A DNA stretch of 64,000 nucleotides from JALYXV01 sp963791545 (GTDB lineage Bacteria; Actinomycetota; Acidimicrobiia; Acidimicrobiales; Palsa-688), in assembly GCA_963791545.1 (NCBI GenBank), contig CAWBSR010000018.1:248001-312000 (forward strand). Direction: 5' to 3'. The notes beneath the pieces were generated by a model. It saw nothing but the letters and a program-made list of their open reading frames with translations. It searched no databases and had not been told where the DNA came from. Below, piece after piece: positions 24,288 through 32,380 of the stretch (the stretch's first letter is position 1; the number at the start of each line of letters is the position of its first letter). Made by a program: the position numbers and the translations under genes.

Positions 24288-25932
24288 GAGTCGCCTCCGC
24301 CCCCGGCCTCGCCCGGGGCTTGGCCCGATGTCTCGCCCTCGGGCTCGGTGTGGTGGCGCCCACCTCGCCGGTCCCTCCCGTCATTCCCGTGTCGCGGGCC
24401 AAAGTCGCCGAGGGGGTCTGAGGCACCGGAGCCGCGGCGGGCTTGGGAGGGGCGGTGGGGCTGCCCGACGGACGGGGCTGGCCGGCGTTGGCGATGATCG
24501 TGGCCAGTGCCTTTTCCCGCTCGACGACCAGGGCGGCCGCGGCGGCGGAGAAGGGCCTCCACGCCTCGGCCTGGCCGTCGAGGACACCCGCCAGGCGTCG
24601 GTAGAAGTCCCCCTGTTCGGCGGGTAGGCCGTCGTCCATCCGCACCCGGTACTGGCTGGGGTCGGCTCCCTGGTTGTACAGGCGGACGCAGGCAACTTCC
24701 AGGTTCTCATCCACGAGGACCAGGTTGGCCCCGTGGAGGGGCTCGACGCTGAGGGTGTCGACCACCCACCCGCCGCTGTTGAAGATCCGTACCGGCTGGG
24801 CCAGCCCGGGCACGGTCCTGGTGCCCACGAAGGGCTTGTGGGTGTGGCCGAACACGAACTTGAGCTGTTCGGGGAGCTGGCCGTCCTTGTTGGGGGCCTC
24901 GCTGGCCAGCTGTTTGAGCATCGGACCACCCAGGTACGCCATCAGCCCCGGTTCTGCCTTGGCGCTCAAAGGGGCGGTCGGGGTCCTCCGCTCGGAGGCG
25001 GCGACGTTGGAGGCCACCAGCTTCAGAACCCTGTCGAGAACCAGCCGGATCAACCAGTGGAACCATCCGATGACGCCCTTGCGGGGCACCTTCTTGCTGA
25101 TACCCGAGGCCAGGTTGCCGGCCAGCGTCTCGATGGCGGGGTCGGACTGCAACATGTCGTAGACCAGGCCCACGTCCTCGCCCACGTCGCCCGAGCGGCC
25201 CAAAGTCGACCAGAAGAAGTCGATCCAGGCGAAGTTCTCGGCCTCCACATCCCAGACCTCGGTGGGTTCGGCCCGGCCCGGGAAGATGTAGTCCTTCAGG
25301 CTCGTCATGAGCAGATAGATCGACTCCACGAAATGCCCGTGATGGAATACGACCGCCGTGCGCCCGTCCTCGGAGCGCAGGCCCATGTTGGGATAGGAGA
25401 CCCGGAAGTTGACGCCCTGCGCTTTGTGACGGCGCTGGGCCAGCTGATCCAGCAGCTCCGCCTGCACCGGCCGGGGGTCGCCATGGGGATACAGCCGGGT
25501 GGTGTGCCACGGAATGGGCAACGGGTCCGCGGGGTCGAGCTTGTCGGCGAGGAGGTTGCCGTACTGGCGTTCCCGGGCGGTCTCCCACAGGTGGTGGTCG
25601 TGGTTGCCCGGCTGGTACATGATCGTGGGCTCGAATATCGCCTCACCGTCCACTGGGAAGATCCTGTCGAGGAACAGCTCGAAGACCATCAGGGCGACGT
25701 TGTCACTGGCCAGCGCCAGTTCCAGCACGTCGCCGTTCAGGATCAGGGTCGGTTTCCGGGTCTGGTCCTCATTGGCGCCGACCAGGGCCCGGAGGCCGGC
25801 CACCAGGCCGTCGAGCACCGAGCTGGCGCTGGTCGTGTCCACGATGACCTCGCCTTCGATGAGCCGGCTGAGCAAACTGTTCTCGGCGCCGAAATGGAGA
25901 TCCGACAGGCACACGTAGCGGATATCAGGCAT
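24284..25932 (-). CDS. Metallophosphoesterase (probable frameshift near the 3' end)
   Basis: A calcineurin-type phosphoesterase of about 545 residues. ATG 25932 follows GAGGAG. Metal ligands: DLHFG, NGDVLEL, GNHDHH, HHGHF and GHTHKP. About residues 400-500 hold a helical part and then a Pro/Ala-rich tail. The frame of the catalytic domain does not stop at the expected place: it runs on to 23389, straight through the epimerase gene. Another frame offers an acidic tail (EPEGETSGQAPGEAGGGGDS) ending at TGA 24284, which overlaps the epimerase start. I therefore infer a one-base frame change around 24340-24410. Role in the cluster is unknown; perhaps removal of a phosphate or pyrophosphate from a lipid precursor. 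Confidence 0.75.
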
Positions 25933-25967
25933 GACTGCTCCTCGTGCTTCTCGGGCTGCGCATGGTC

Positions 25968-26648
25968 CTAGTGCTGCCGATGCCAGGGCAACCGGGGTTG
26001 GAAGACCTCCCACAGCTGGCCCAGGAAGAGGCCCCCGAACGCCTGGAACGCCTGGAACCGGCCCCGCCAGCGCGGTCCCTTGACCCGGAAGGTGGTCAGT
26101 TGGCGGCCGAAGTCGAGGGGCAGGATGTGGATGATGCCCGCCCCGATGAGCGGCGCCGTGTCGTCGCCGCCGTCTTCGACGTGGCCCGCCAGGATCTTCG
26201 TGTAGAGCGTGGTCGTCTCCCCCCAGACGTCCCGGAACTGGGAGACGGCGGCGACGGGGTGGCGGATGTCCTTGAACCCCGACAAGGTCAGCGGGTGGCC
26301 CGCGGCGTCCTGAAACCACAGCCGGTAGCGCATGTGACGGGCCGGCTCGGCGTTGATCTCCCCGGCGTCCACGAACAGGTTGAACACCCCCCGCTCGAGG
26401 GGCAACCGGCCCCCGAGCACGTCACTTTCGACGTAGCCCACCGCGGGGCACACATGGGTGGGGTCGGCGATGAAGGCGTAGGTGTCGTCGGTGCCAATGG
26501 TGAGGTGGAACATGACCGCCGCCCCCGAGGCCCTGCCCTTGTCGAAGCCCCGCTGGTAGTCGCTCTCGTTGAAGGTGAAGAACCCCTTCATCTCCTCGAT
26601 GAACTCGAGGTGGTATTTGGTCTCGCCCGCCCCGCCGTCGCTGGTCAT
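25968..26648 (-). CDS. GMC-oxidase-associated middle-domain protein
   Basis: A 226-residue beta-rich protein starting ATG 26648, which overlaps the stop of the GMC gene (ATGA). LEFIEEMKGFFTFNESDYQRGFDKGR, FHLTIGTDDTYAFIADPTHVCPAVGYVES, GVFNLFVDAG and MRYRLWFQDAAGHPLTLSGFKDI match the domain that I know between the GMC part and the hydrolase part in long cholesterol-oxidase-like fusion proteins. As a separate polypeptide, translationally coupled to the GMC gene, it should bind to that enzyme. The VWGETTTLYTKIL block is also typical. No catalytic residues are evident. Confidence 0.75.
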   Translation of the reverse strand: MTSDGGAGETKYHLEFIEEMKGFFTFNESDYQRGFDKGRASGAAVMFHLTIGTDDTYAFIADPTHVCPAVGYVESDVLGGRLPLERGVFNLFVDAGEINAEPARHMRYRLWFQDAAGHPLTLSGFKDIRHPVAAVSQFRDVWGETTTLYTKILAGHVEDGGDDTAPLIGAGIIHILPLDFGRQLTTFRVKGPRWRGRFQAFQAFGGLFLGQLWEVFQPRLPWHRQH

Positions 26649-28387
26649 GGCGCCACCCCCGCCGTCGACGACAGGATCCCGTCGGCTACGTGGTCCGCGA
26701 AGGCGGCGATGGTGAATGAGGGATTGGGCCCGACCGGCCCGGGCATAGCCGCCCCATCGACGACGTACAGGCCGGGATAGTGGAACACCTCGCCGTCGGC
26801 GCCGATCACCCCCTCCTGGTCGTTGCTGGCCATGGGGCAACCGCCCAGGGCGTGCACCGTGATCACCCGCTTGAACAGCCACAGCGGGCTGTTCAACAGC
26901 CGGCCTCCCAGGGCCGCCGCGATGCCGTGGATCGTCTTCTCCACCCGGTCGAAATAGGGCTCCGACGTCTTGGTCGTCCAGTCAAGGTCGAGGGCGCCGT
27001 CGCGCAGGCGCATCACCCCGTCGGGGATGTCACGGCCCATGGCGAGGGTGGGCAGCATGGTCGAGGAGAGCTTCCCCCCTCCCATGAGCTTGGAGACATC
27101 GGCGCTGATGTGGGCCCGAGGATGCCCGGTCACATGGGCCAGCCACCGCTTGGCCAGGAAGCTGGCCGTCCGCCCGGCCACGCTGAGCGCCCCCGCCGAC
27201 TCGGCGGTCCACTGGAGGAAGCTGGGAACGCCTCCGTCTTCGACATAGAACCCCCGGCCGATGGCGCCGGTGCCGTCATGGCTGTCGGGCATCCGGATGG
27301 CGCTGGTGATGACGGGGCCCAGGCTCGGGTCGAGGTGGCGGGAGAGGTTGTCGCCGCCGACGCGCTGGTGGGCGTCGACGATGGCCGACAACACGTCACC
27401 GTTGCCCGAGAACCGGGTCCCGAGAGCGGGTGCCAGGAGCGGCAGGGCGGCCCGATTGCGCAGCAGCAGGTAGGTCGACCCGAACGTCCCCGCCCCGAGC
27501 ACCACCCGGCGGGACCGAATGGTCGTCGCCGGCAGGTCACCGGTTGCCACCGGGGTGCGGTCATGGCTCGGCTGGTGGGTCACGTAGGTCACCCGGTACC
27601 CGGACGGGCCGCCCCCGGGGCCGTCGATGGGCTCCAGGGCCCGAACCTCGGACAGGGTGCGGATCTCGGCCCCGAAATCCTGGGCCCGGGACAGGTAGGT
27701 GTAGTCCAGGGTGTTCTTGGACCCGTAGTTACAGCCGGCGTCGCACTCGCCGCACAGCCGGCAGGTCTGGCGGGGCAGGCCGTGCAGGTTGGGGTGCTCC
27801 TCGTGCAGTGGCATGGCGGGCCGGGGCGCCTCGCCGGGGCTGGCGAAGCTGACGGCCAGCTCGGGCAGGAGCCAGTCGAGCCCGAGCACCTCGGCCGCTT
27901 CCTTCATGGCCTGGGTCTTCGGTGTCTCGCGGTAGGGGGACACATCGAAGGGGTAACGCTGGAGGTCGAGCATCTTGGCGACAGCGTCGTAGTGGGGGTC
28001 GAGCAGGGCCCGGTCGATGGGCCAGCGCTCGTAGCCGCCGTTGGGGAGCGCCTCGTCCACGAACCAGTGCTCGTCCTTGCGGATGAACACGTTGGCGTAG
28101 ATCAGCGAACCCCCGCCCAGGCCACTGGCCACCACGCTCTCGATTCCGTTGAAGGCCCAGATGTCGAACAGCCCGTGCAGCCCCGAGCCCGGATCCCACA
28201 GGTTGTTGGCGAGACCCCGGGGATCGCGGGGGAACGAACCCGGGGGGTAGGAACGGCCCCGCTCCAGCACGCAGACCCGCTGGCCCGACTCGGCCAGCCG
28301 GAAGGCGGTGACCGACGCCCCGAAACCCGATCCGACCACGACGACATCGAAGTCGTCGGTCGTTTCGGACAAACCCGTTGCGGACAC
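26645..28387 (-). CDS. GMC family oxidoreductase, cholesterol-oxidase-like
   Basis: A 580-residue FAD enzyme. VVVGSGFGASVTAFRLAESG near residue 16 is the ADP-binding motif; GLGGGSLIYANVF follows; CRLCGECDAGCNYGSKNT is a cysteine-rich, ferredoxin-like insertion typical of this GMC branch; and the C-terminus has VHALGGCPMASND with the catalytic-region His and GPNPSFTIAAFADHVA. Such enzymes oxidise sterols or related alcohols to ketones. GTG 28387 is the start. It is the first gene of a minus-strand cluster and is coupled to the middle-domain gene by an ATGA overlap. A second, different GMC enzyme (ChoD) lies at 51.8 kb. Confidence 0.88.
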   Translation of the reverse strand: MSATGLSETTDDFDVVVVGSGFGASVTAFRLAESGQRVCVLERGRSYPPGSFPRDPRGLANNLWDPGSGLHGLFDIWAFNGIESVVASGLGGGSLIYANVFIRKDEHWFVDEALPNGGYERWPIDRALLDPHYDAVAKMLDLQRYPFDVSPYRETPKTQAMKEAAEVLGLDWLLPELAVSFASPGEAPRPAMPLHEEHPNLHGLPRQTCRLCGECDAGCNYGSKNTLDYTYLSRAQDFGAEIRTLSEVRALEPIDGPGGGPSGYRVTYVTHQPSHDRTPVATGDLPATTIRSRRVVLGAGTFGSTYLLLRNRAALPLLAPALGTRFSGNGDVLSAIVDAHQRVGGDNLSRHLDPSLGPVITSAIRMPDSHDGTGAIGRGFYVEDGGVPSFLQWTAESAGALSVAGRTASFLAKRWLAHVTGHPRAHISADVSKLMGGGKLSSTMLPTLAMGRDIPDGVMRLRDGALDLDWTTKTSEPYFDRVEKTIHGIAAALGGRLLNSPLWLFKRVITVHALGGCPMASNDQEGVIGADGEVFHYPGLYVVDGAAMPGPVGPNPSFTIAAFADHVADGILSSTAGVAP

Positions 28388-28397
28388 AAGTCAGAGG

Positions 28398-29380
28398 CTA
28401 ATCACTGGCCCCCCCGAACAGCCGCCGAAGCTCCTTTCGGATAACCGGGCGGCTGGCAAACACCAGCAGGAACACGGCCTCCCGGGCGAGCCGCTGGGGG
28501 TGCTGGTCGCGCCGGACGGCCCGGCTGCCGGTGGCCACGACGAGGTCGCCCGCTGCCTGGAAGGCCAGGTGGGCCGCCCCGGCCCGAGCCCGGGGGAGGG
28601 CCGAGAGGTCGGAGCGGGCCGCCTCGTCCAGCGCGTCCCGGCACGCCGCCAGTTCCCCGTCCCGGGGCCCGGAGCCCAGTAGCCGGCAGCAACGTCCGGT
28701 CACGCCGAGCGCCAGCGAGCCGTTGCTCCGCCCTCCGTAGGCGTCGCGGGCGATCCACTCGTCATAGGACTCGATCCCGGTGACCCGATCCTCGGCCACG
28801 AAGTGGTCCTGGAACCGCACCGTGCCGGTGACACTGGCGTTGACGGCGACGAGGTCGACCCGGGACCAGGCCAGGGTGGGCGACTCGACGGCGTCCAGGA
28901 GGAACCACATCACCTCGCCGCCGGGGCCGCGGGCGGCGGTGTGGACCACGTCGATGAGCCCCCAACCCGTCACCCAGGGCACGTCACCGTCGAGCCGCCA
29001 GCCGCCCGCCACGGCTCGGGCGGTGAGCGCCGCCGTCCCCGGGCGGATCCCGGCCACCGCGATCCCGGCCCGGCATTTTCCCAAGCCCATCGGCGCCAAC
29101 CAGCGCCGGCGCAGACCCGGCGTGGTGCTGGCGGCCACCGCCCGCAGGGCCGAGCGGTGCTGGATCCAGACGAAGGTCGTCGTCAGGCAGCCGCCGGCCA
29201 GCACCTCGATGATCGCCAGTTCGGTGGCCGGGTCGGCGAGCCGGTACAGCCCCGCCTCGGCCAGCCGGTCGAGGTGGCTGGGGGGACGCGGTCTGCCGCC
29301 TCGGTGGCCAAGGCGGTGGGAAAAAGGACCTCGTCGGCCAGCTGTCGGGCCGCCTCCAGGGGCGACGGCGATGCGATCAC
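28398..29380 (-). pseudogene. Acyl-CoA dehydrogenase-like gene with frameshift
   Basis: Two frames join to one acyl-CoA dehydrogenase-like protein. The N-terminal part from GTG 29380 reads SPLEAARQLADEVLFPTALATEAADRVPP; the continuation HLDRLAEAGLYRL, ELAIIEVLAGGC, FVWIQHRSALRA lies one frame over. The switch falls in a G run on the plus strand near 29280-29286, where one more base would restore the frame. Downstream, VTGWGLIDVVHTAAR and FVAEDRV are typical FAD/acyl-CoA segments, and the C-terminal helical domain is complete to the stop. The protein is small for the family. Either a homopolymer sequencing error or a true null mutation. The GTG start overlaps the stop of a 36-aa ORF (GTGA). 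Confidence 0.65.
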
Positions 29381-29487
29381 GGTCCCTGCGTCGCCCGTTG
29401 GAGCTTGGACACCCGGGGGGATTCGTCGGGCAATGCCTGGCGCCGAAACGGGAGATCCAGGGCCTTGGCGGCCGTGTCGATGGTCAT
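29377..29487 (-). CDS. Possible 36-aa protein overlapping the acyl-CoA dehydrogenase-like gene
   Basis: A short frame starts at ATG 29487 (MTIDTAAKALDLPFRRQALP) and ends in TGA 29377, which shares bases with the GTG start of the next gene. The GTGA overlap and a GAGAG-like ribosome site suggest translational coupling. The peptide is amphipathic at the start and basic after. I know no family. It may only be a leader that lets ribosomes reach the next gene. Confidence 0.4.
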   Translation of the reverse strand: MTIDTAAKALDLPFRRQALPDESPRVSKLQRATQGP

Positions 29488-29534
29488 TTCTGGACTCTCG
29501 CACATCCTCGGGCGAGGAAGCGGCCGTCCCTCAC

Positions 29535-30368
29535 CTAACGCGGCCCCTGGCGACCCCCCAGTTCCCCGACGATGGCATCGACCTCGACTTGGCGTTCCCG
29601 GCAGGCGGGGCACCGTCGCAGATGCTCCGCGGTCCGCTGTCGTACCCGCAGCGCCGGCTGCCGGGAGGGCAGGCGGCACAGGGCATCGGTGACCTGGGCG
29701 CAGGCCCCGGTCGCGGGTCGCAGGTGGCGCCCGAGGAAGCGTTCCCCGGCCAGCTGCCGGGCTTCCGCGCACTGTCGGCGCACCGTTCCCGCGGGTCTGC
29801 CGAGGGCCATCGCAATGTGCTGGACCGACAGTCCCGCGTCGTAGCGGAGATAGAGCAACAAGCGGACGTCGGGCCGCAGATCCTGCAGCGCCGCAGCCAT
29901 CGAGTCGCGGTCGAGGGCGCCCAGCGCCCCCTCGGCCGCCGACTCCCCGGCCCCGCAGACGTCATCGACCAACCGGTCGATGGCCTCGGTGGGCTGCTGT
30001 CGTTGGCGTTGGCGGCACAGGTCGATGGCGGACCGAACTACGCAGCGGAGCATCCACCCCTCCACCGCCGCCGGGTCTCGCAACTGGCCGATTCGCCAGA
30101 TCGCCCGCCAGAGGCCTTCGGCCACCGCGTCGTCTGCGTCCCCGTCCGGGCACAACGCCGACGCCGCCCGGTGGGCGCGGCCCCGGACCCGCCGAAACAG
30201 TTCGCCCGCGGCGTCGGTGTCCCCGGCCTGGGCGGCTATCGCCAGTAGAGCCGCCGGTCGGGGGTCGCCAGCCGGCTCCCCACACCCGAGTCCCGCCGGT
30301 CGACGACGGGTGGTCGAAACGGTTACTTCGGCGCTTGTCAGACGGCTGGTCGGCATGGCCCTGACCAT
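29535..30368 (-). CDS. ECF sigma factor with C-terminal zinc-finger-like tail
   Basis: A 277-residue sigma-70 family protein. About residues 45-120 form region 2 (GDTDAAGELFRRVRGRAHRAASALCPDGDADDAVAEGLWRAI), about 155-210 region 4 with a helix-turn-helix (LRYDAGLSVQHIAMALGRPAGTVRRQCAEARQ). After it comes a tail of about 65 residues with RTAEHLRRCPACRERQ, a H-x3-C-x2-C motif as found in zinc-binding anti-sigma domains. So sigma and anti-sigma-like parts seem to be in one chain, and no separate anti-sigma gene is adjacent. The start could also be ATG 30356; neither has a clear ribosome site. Confidence 0.82.
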   Translation of the reverse strand: MVRAMPTSRLTSAEVTVSTTRRRPAGLGCGEPAGDPRPAALLAIAAQAGDTDAAGELFRRVRGRAHRAASALCPDGDADDAVAEGLWRAIWRIGQLRDPAAVEGWMLRCVVRSAIDLCRQRQRQQPTEAIDRLVDDVCGAGESAAEGALGALDRDSMAAALQDLRPDVRLLLYLRYDAGLSVQHIAMALGRPAGTVRRQCAEARQLAGERFLGRHLRPATGACAQVTDALCRLPSRQPALRVRQRTAEHLRRCPACRERQVEVDAIVGELGGRQGPR

Positions 30369-30415
30369 CCCGACCAGCCGCTTCGCAAGCCTTACGCGGT
30401 CCTTGCAGACTTCTT

Positions 30416-30444
30416 GCAGCCCGTGTTGGTACTACTCGGGCTGC
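30416..30444 (-). terminator. 8-bp-stem hairpin between membrane-protein gene and sigma gene
   Basis: GCAGCCCG and CGGGCTGC form a perfect 8-bp stem with a 13-base loop directly after the stop at 30445 and 47 bases before the sigma gene. There is no T tract in the minus direction. It may end the upstream message or act as a leader structure of the sigma gene. Confidence 0.5.
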
Positions 30445-30618
30445 TCACACGGTTTTTTTCGGAAGGATGGCGATGATGATCAGGGCGATCAAACCGAAGA
30501 AGAAGCCGAGGACCGTCCACAGCGTGGCACCCCGCCCTTTGTTCTCCGCGATCTTGCGGCACCCGAATGCGAACGCGATGGCAATAATCAGTCCGATTAC
30601 ATAGCTAGCGGCACCCAT
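30445..30618 (-). CDS. Small two-helix membrane protein
   Basis: A 57-residue protein from ATG 30618, with a perfect GGGGAGG site six bases upstream. Two hydrophobic helices (about 4-20 and 33-52) flank a charged loop CRKIAENKGRGATLW, and the end is LPKKTV, so both termini and the basic ends suggest a hairpin in the inner membrane. Similar small proteins with a K-G-R loop are common in actinobacteria but have no known function. Confidence 0.7.
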   Translation of the reverse strand: MGAASYVIGLIIAIAFAFGCRKIAENKGRGATLWTVLGFFFGLIALIIIAILPKKTV

Positions 30619-30731
30619 TGCAAGCCTCCCCTTTGTGGCTGGACAAAATCGGCAGGAGACTAGCCGCCCCGCCGCAGCGCGCGCGTCGGATCGTGGCCAG
30701 AAGGTGTCGGCACGCTCCGCCCGGGGCGTGG

Positions 30732-31418
30732 TCAGGGTTGGAAGGTGGCTCCGACGACGAAGTAGAACGGCGTCCCGGTGTTGTCGTTGACCCGGAGCAC
30801 CAGCTCCCCTCCGGGCTTCGTCCAGCGGCAGTAGACGCTGCCCGCCGCCCCACCGCAGGAGTCGAAGGCCCACCCGTCTCCGGGGGCCCACGTGCGGGCG
30901 AACAGTTGCTGCACGGCACTCGGCTCGGCGTTGTGACCTGCCTCGGTGGCGTCGCCCTGGGTCCACCCGGCGAAGACCGCCTGGGCTGCCGCGGCGGCAT
31001 TGGTGCAGCCCAGGCCGCCGCTCACCAACGCCTGCCACGTGTGCGGCCCCACGATCCCGTCGACCGTGAGGCCGAGGTGGCTCTGGAAGTTGTGGACCAG
31101 ATCGTCGGTGTCGGACCCAAAGTCGCCGTTGATGGTCACGCCCCCGATCCGGGAGTTCAGCTGGCTTTGCACGGCCGAGACCGCGGCGCCGACACTTCCT
31201 GACGCCACCGCGAAGATGAGGGGGGTCCAGGTATCGGGCCCGACCTCCCCATCGCTGGCCAGACCATGGGGTCCCTGGAACTGTTCCACCGCCGCCTTGG
31301 TCAGCGGCCCGAAATCGCCGTCAACCGTGAGCGCCGCCCCGTGTTGGTTGAGTAGGTACTGGACGGTGCGGACGTTCTCGCCACTGTCGCCCTCTTCGAC
31401 CACCGGCCACGTCGCCAT
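30732..31418 (-). CDS. Protein with two peptidoglycan-binding domains
   Basis: A 228-residue protein; ATG 31418 has a GGGAGG site. Two PG_binding_1-type repeats: residues about 8-70 (GENVRTVQYLLNQHGAALTVDGDFGPLTKAAVEQFQ, VGPDTW) and about 77-135 (VQSQLNSRIGG, GDFGSDTDDLVHNFQ, VGPHTW). The C-terminal 90 residues contain two cysteines in DSCGGAAGSVYCRW and look like a separate small domain, of unknown family. There is no signal peptide in this start, so it is either exported by another route or is intracellular. Confidence 0.8.
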   Translation of the reverse strand: MATWPVVEEGDSGENVRTVQYLLNQHGAALTVDGDFGPLTKAAVEQFQGPHGLASDGEVGPDTWTPLIFAVASGSVGAAVSAVQSQLNSRIGGVTINGDFGSDTDDLVHNFQSHLGLTVDGIVGPHTWQALVSGGLGCTNAAAAAQAVFAGWTQGDATEAGHNAEPSAVQQLFARTWAPGDGWAFDSCGGAAGSVYCRWTKPGGELVLRVNDNTGTPFYFVVGATFQP

Positions 31419-31557
31419 CGAGTGCCTCCCTTTTCACCGCCTCCCGTCACGGTACCGACTAGTAGCCGTCGAGGGCTGCCCAGGCGGCCGCCGGGCCCCG
31501 CCCCGCGTGCGCCGCCACCCCCGATGTTGCCGTCCCTTTAGGCGCCGAGGAGCCGGG

Positions 31558-31800
31558 CTAGCCGGCGGTCGGCCCGTCGTCGTCGGAGGGCAGCAACCGC
31601 TCCGATGGAGTCTCCTCCTCGGGAGGCAGCACTTCGGTCAGGGGCGGCAGCGGCGGATCCTGACCCGGAGCGACATCGAGCGGTCCCGCGTCGCCGACGA
31701 TGTTGGGGTCCTCGGTTCCGACCCCGCCGCCGCGCAGCCGGTCGAGTATGGAGAGATGTCGTTCCGGTGGGTCGGTGGCGGGGTCATCCATGTCGGTCAC
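31558..31800 (-). CDS. Small acidic hypothetical protein
   Basis: An 80-residue, strongly acidic and proline-rich frame beginning at GTG 31800 (ATG three codons later is an alternative). A short amphipathic piece HLSILDRLRGG is the only part that looks folded; the rest is likely disordered. It is divergent from the HTH gene with a 192-bp gap. No family recognised; protein-coding status is supported mainly by length and position. Confidence 0.45.
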   Translation of the reverse strand: MTDMDDPATDPPERHLSILDRLRGGGVGTEDPNIVGDAGPLDVAPGQDPPLPPLTEVLPPEEETPSERLLPSDDDGPTAG

Positions 31801-31921
31801 GGCGCCACGCTATCGCCGGGACCGAGGGCGAGCAGGCGCTTCGACCCGCCTCGCCCCTTCGGTCACATCGCCTGGCCCATCGATCTCGTACGCCGATCGT
31901 GGCACCGCCTCAGCTTGTTTA

Positions 31922-31938
31922 CGCAACCCCCTATTGCG
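31922..31938. promoter_or_regulatory. Inverted repeat in divergent promoter region
   Basis: CGCAA and TTGCG arms are separated by 7 bases, about 55 bases before the HTH-protein ATG at 31993. It may be an autoregulatory operator for that protein. The short arms make it a weak call. Confidence 0.3.
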
Positions 31939-31992
31939 GGTACGGACGGTACCTGACGACGCATCGCGTCAACCACTCAAGGAGCCGGCCGC

Positions 31993-32355
31993 ATGGCCAT
32001 TCCAGTCAGCGCAGCCGGGTTGGGGAGCGGCCCCGAAGGCGAACTGGCGGCACTCGACGACCTCGCCGACCGCATCGACGAGAACGCCGGGCAGGAACAT
32101 CGCCTGGCGGGTCGTATCCGCGAGCTTCGCTCGGGGCGGGCGGCAGGCCGCTCGTGGACGGATCTGTTCGCCACCGACAGCCGTCCCGCCGTCGTGCAAT
32201 CGGCCTCGAGCGTGGTGAGCTCGGTCAGCCGCCTCAGCGGATCGTTGCGGCGCCTCCTGGCCCGAGGGCTACGAGACGAAGGCGCACCGATCCCAGCCAT
32301 TGCCGAGAAGTTCGGGGTAACCCGGCAACGGGTTTCGACCCTCCTGAGACCGTAG
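31993..32355 (+). CDS. Small protein with C-terminal helix-turn-helix
   Basis: A 120-residue helical protein; AAGGAG precedes ATG 31993 by 8 bases. Residues about 20-55 (LAALDDLADRIDENAGQEHRLAGRIREL) are a probable dimerising helix pair. The C-terminal part, GAPIPAIAEKFGVTRQRVSTLLR, has the spacing of a sigma-region-4-like or Xre-like helix-turn-helix. It should bind DNA, but the target is unknown. The DinB gene follows after 25 bp and may share the transcript. Confidence 0.6.
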   Translation: MAIPVSAAGLGSGPEGELAALDDLADRIDENAGQEHRLAGRIRELRSGRAAGRSWTDLFATDSRPAVVQSASSVVSSVSRLSGSLRRLLARGLRDEGAPIPAIAEKFGVTRQRVSTLLRP

Positions 32356-32380
32356 CGAGCCCCGGCGCTGGGCGTCTGGC

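Noticed and set aside
26645..28387. GMC gene as a duplicate of choD at 51.8 kb
   Set aside because: Apart from the shared FAD motif and cysteine cluster the two proteins differ along their length, so they are different GMC branches.
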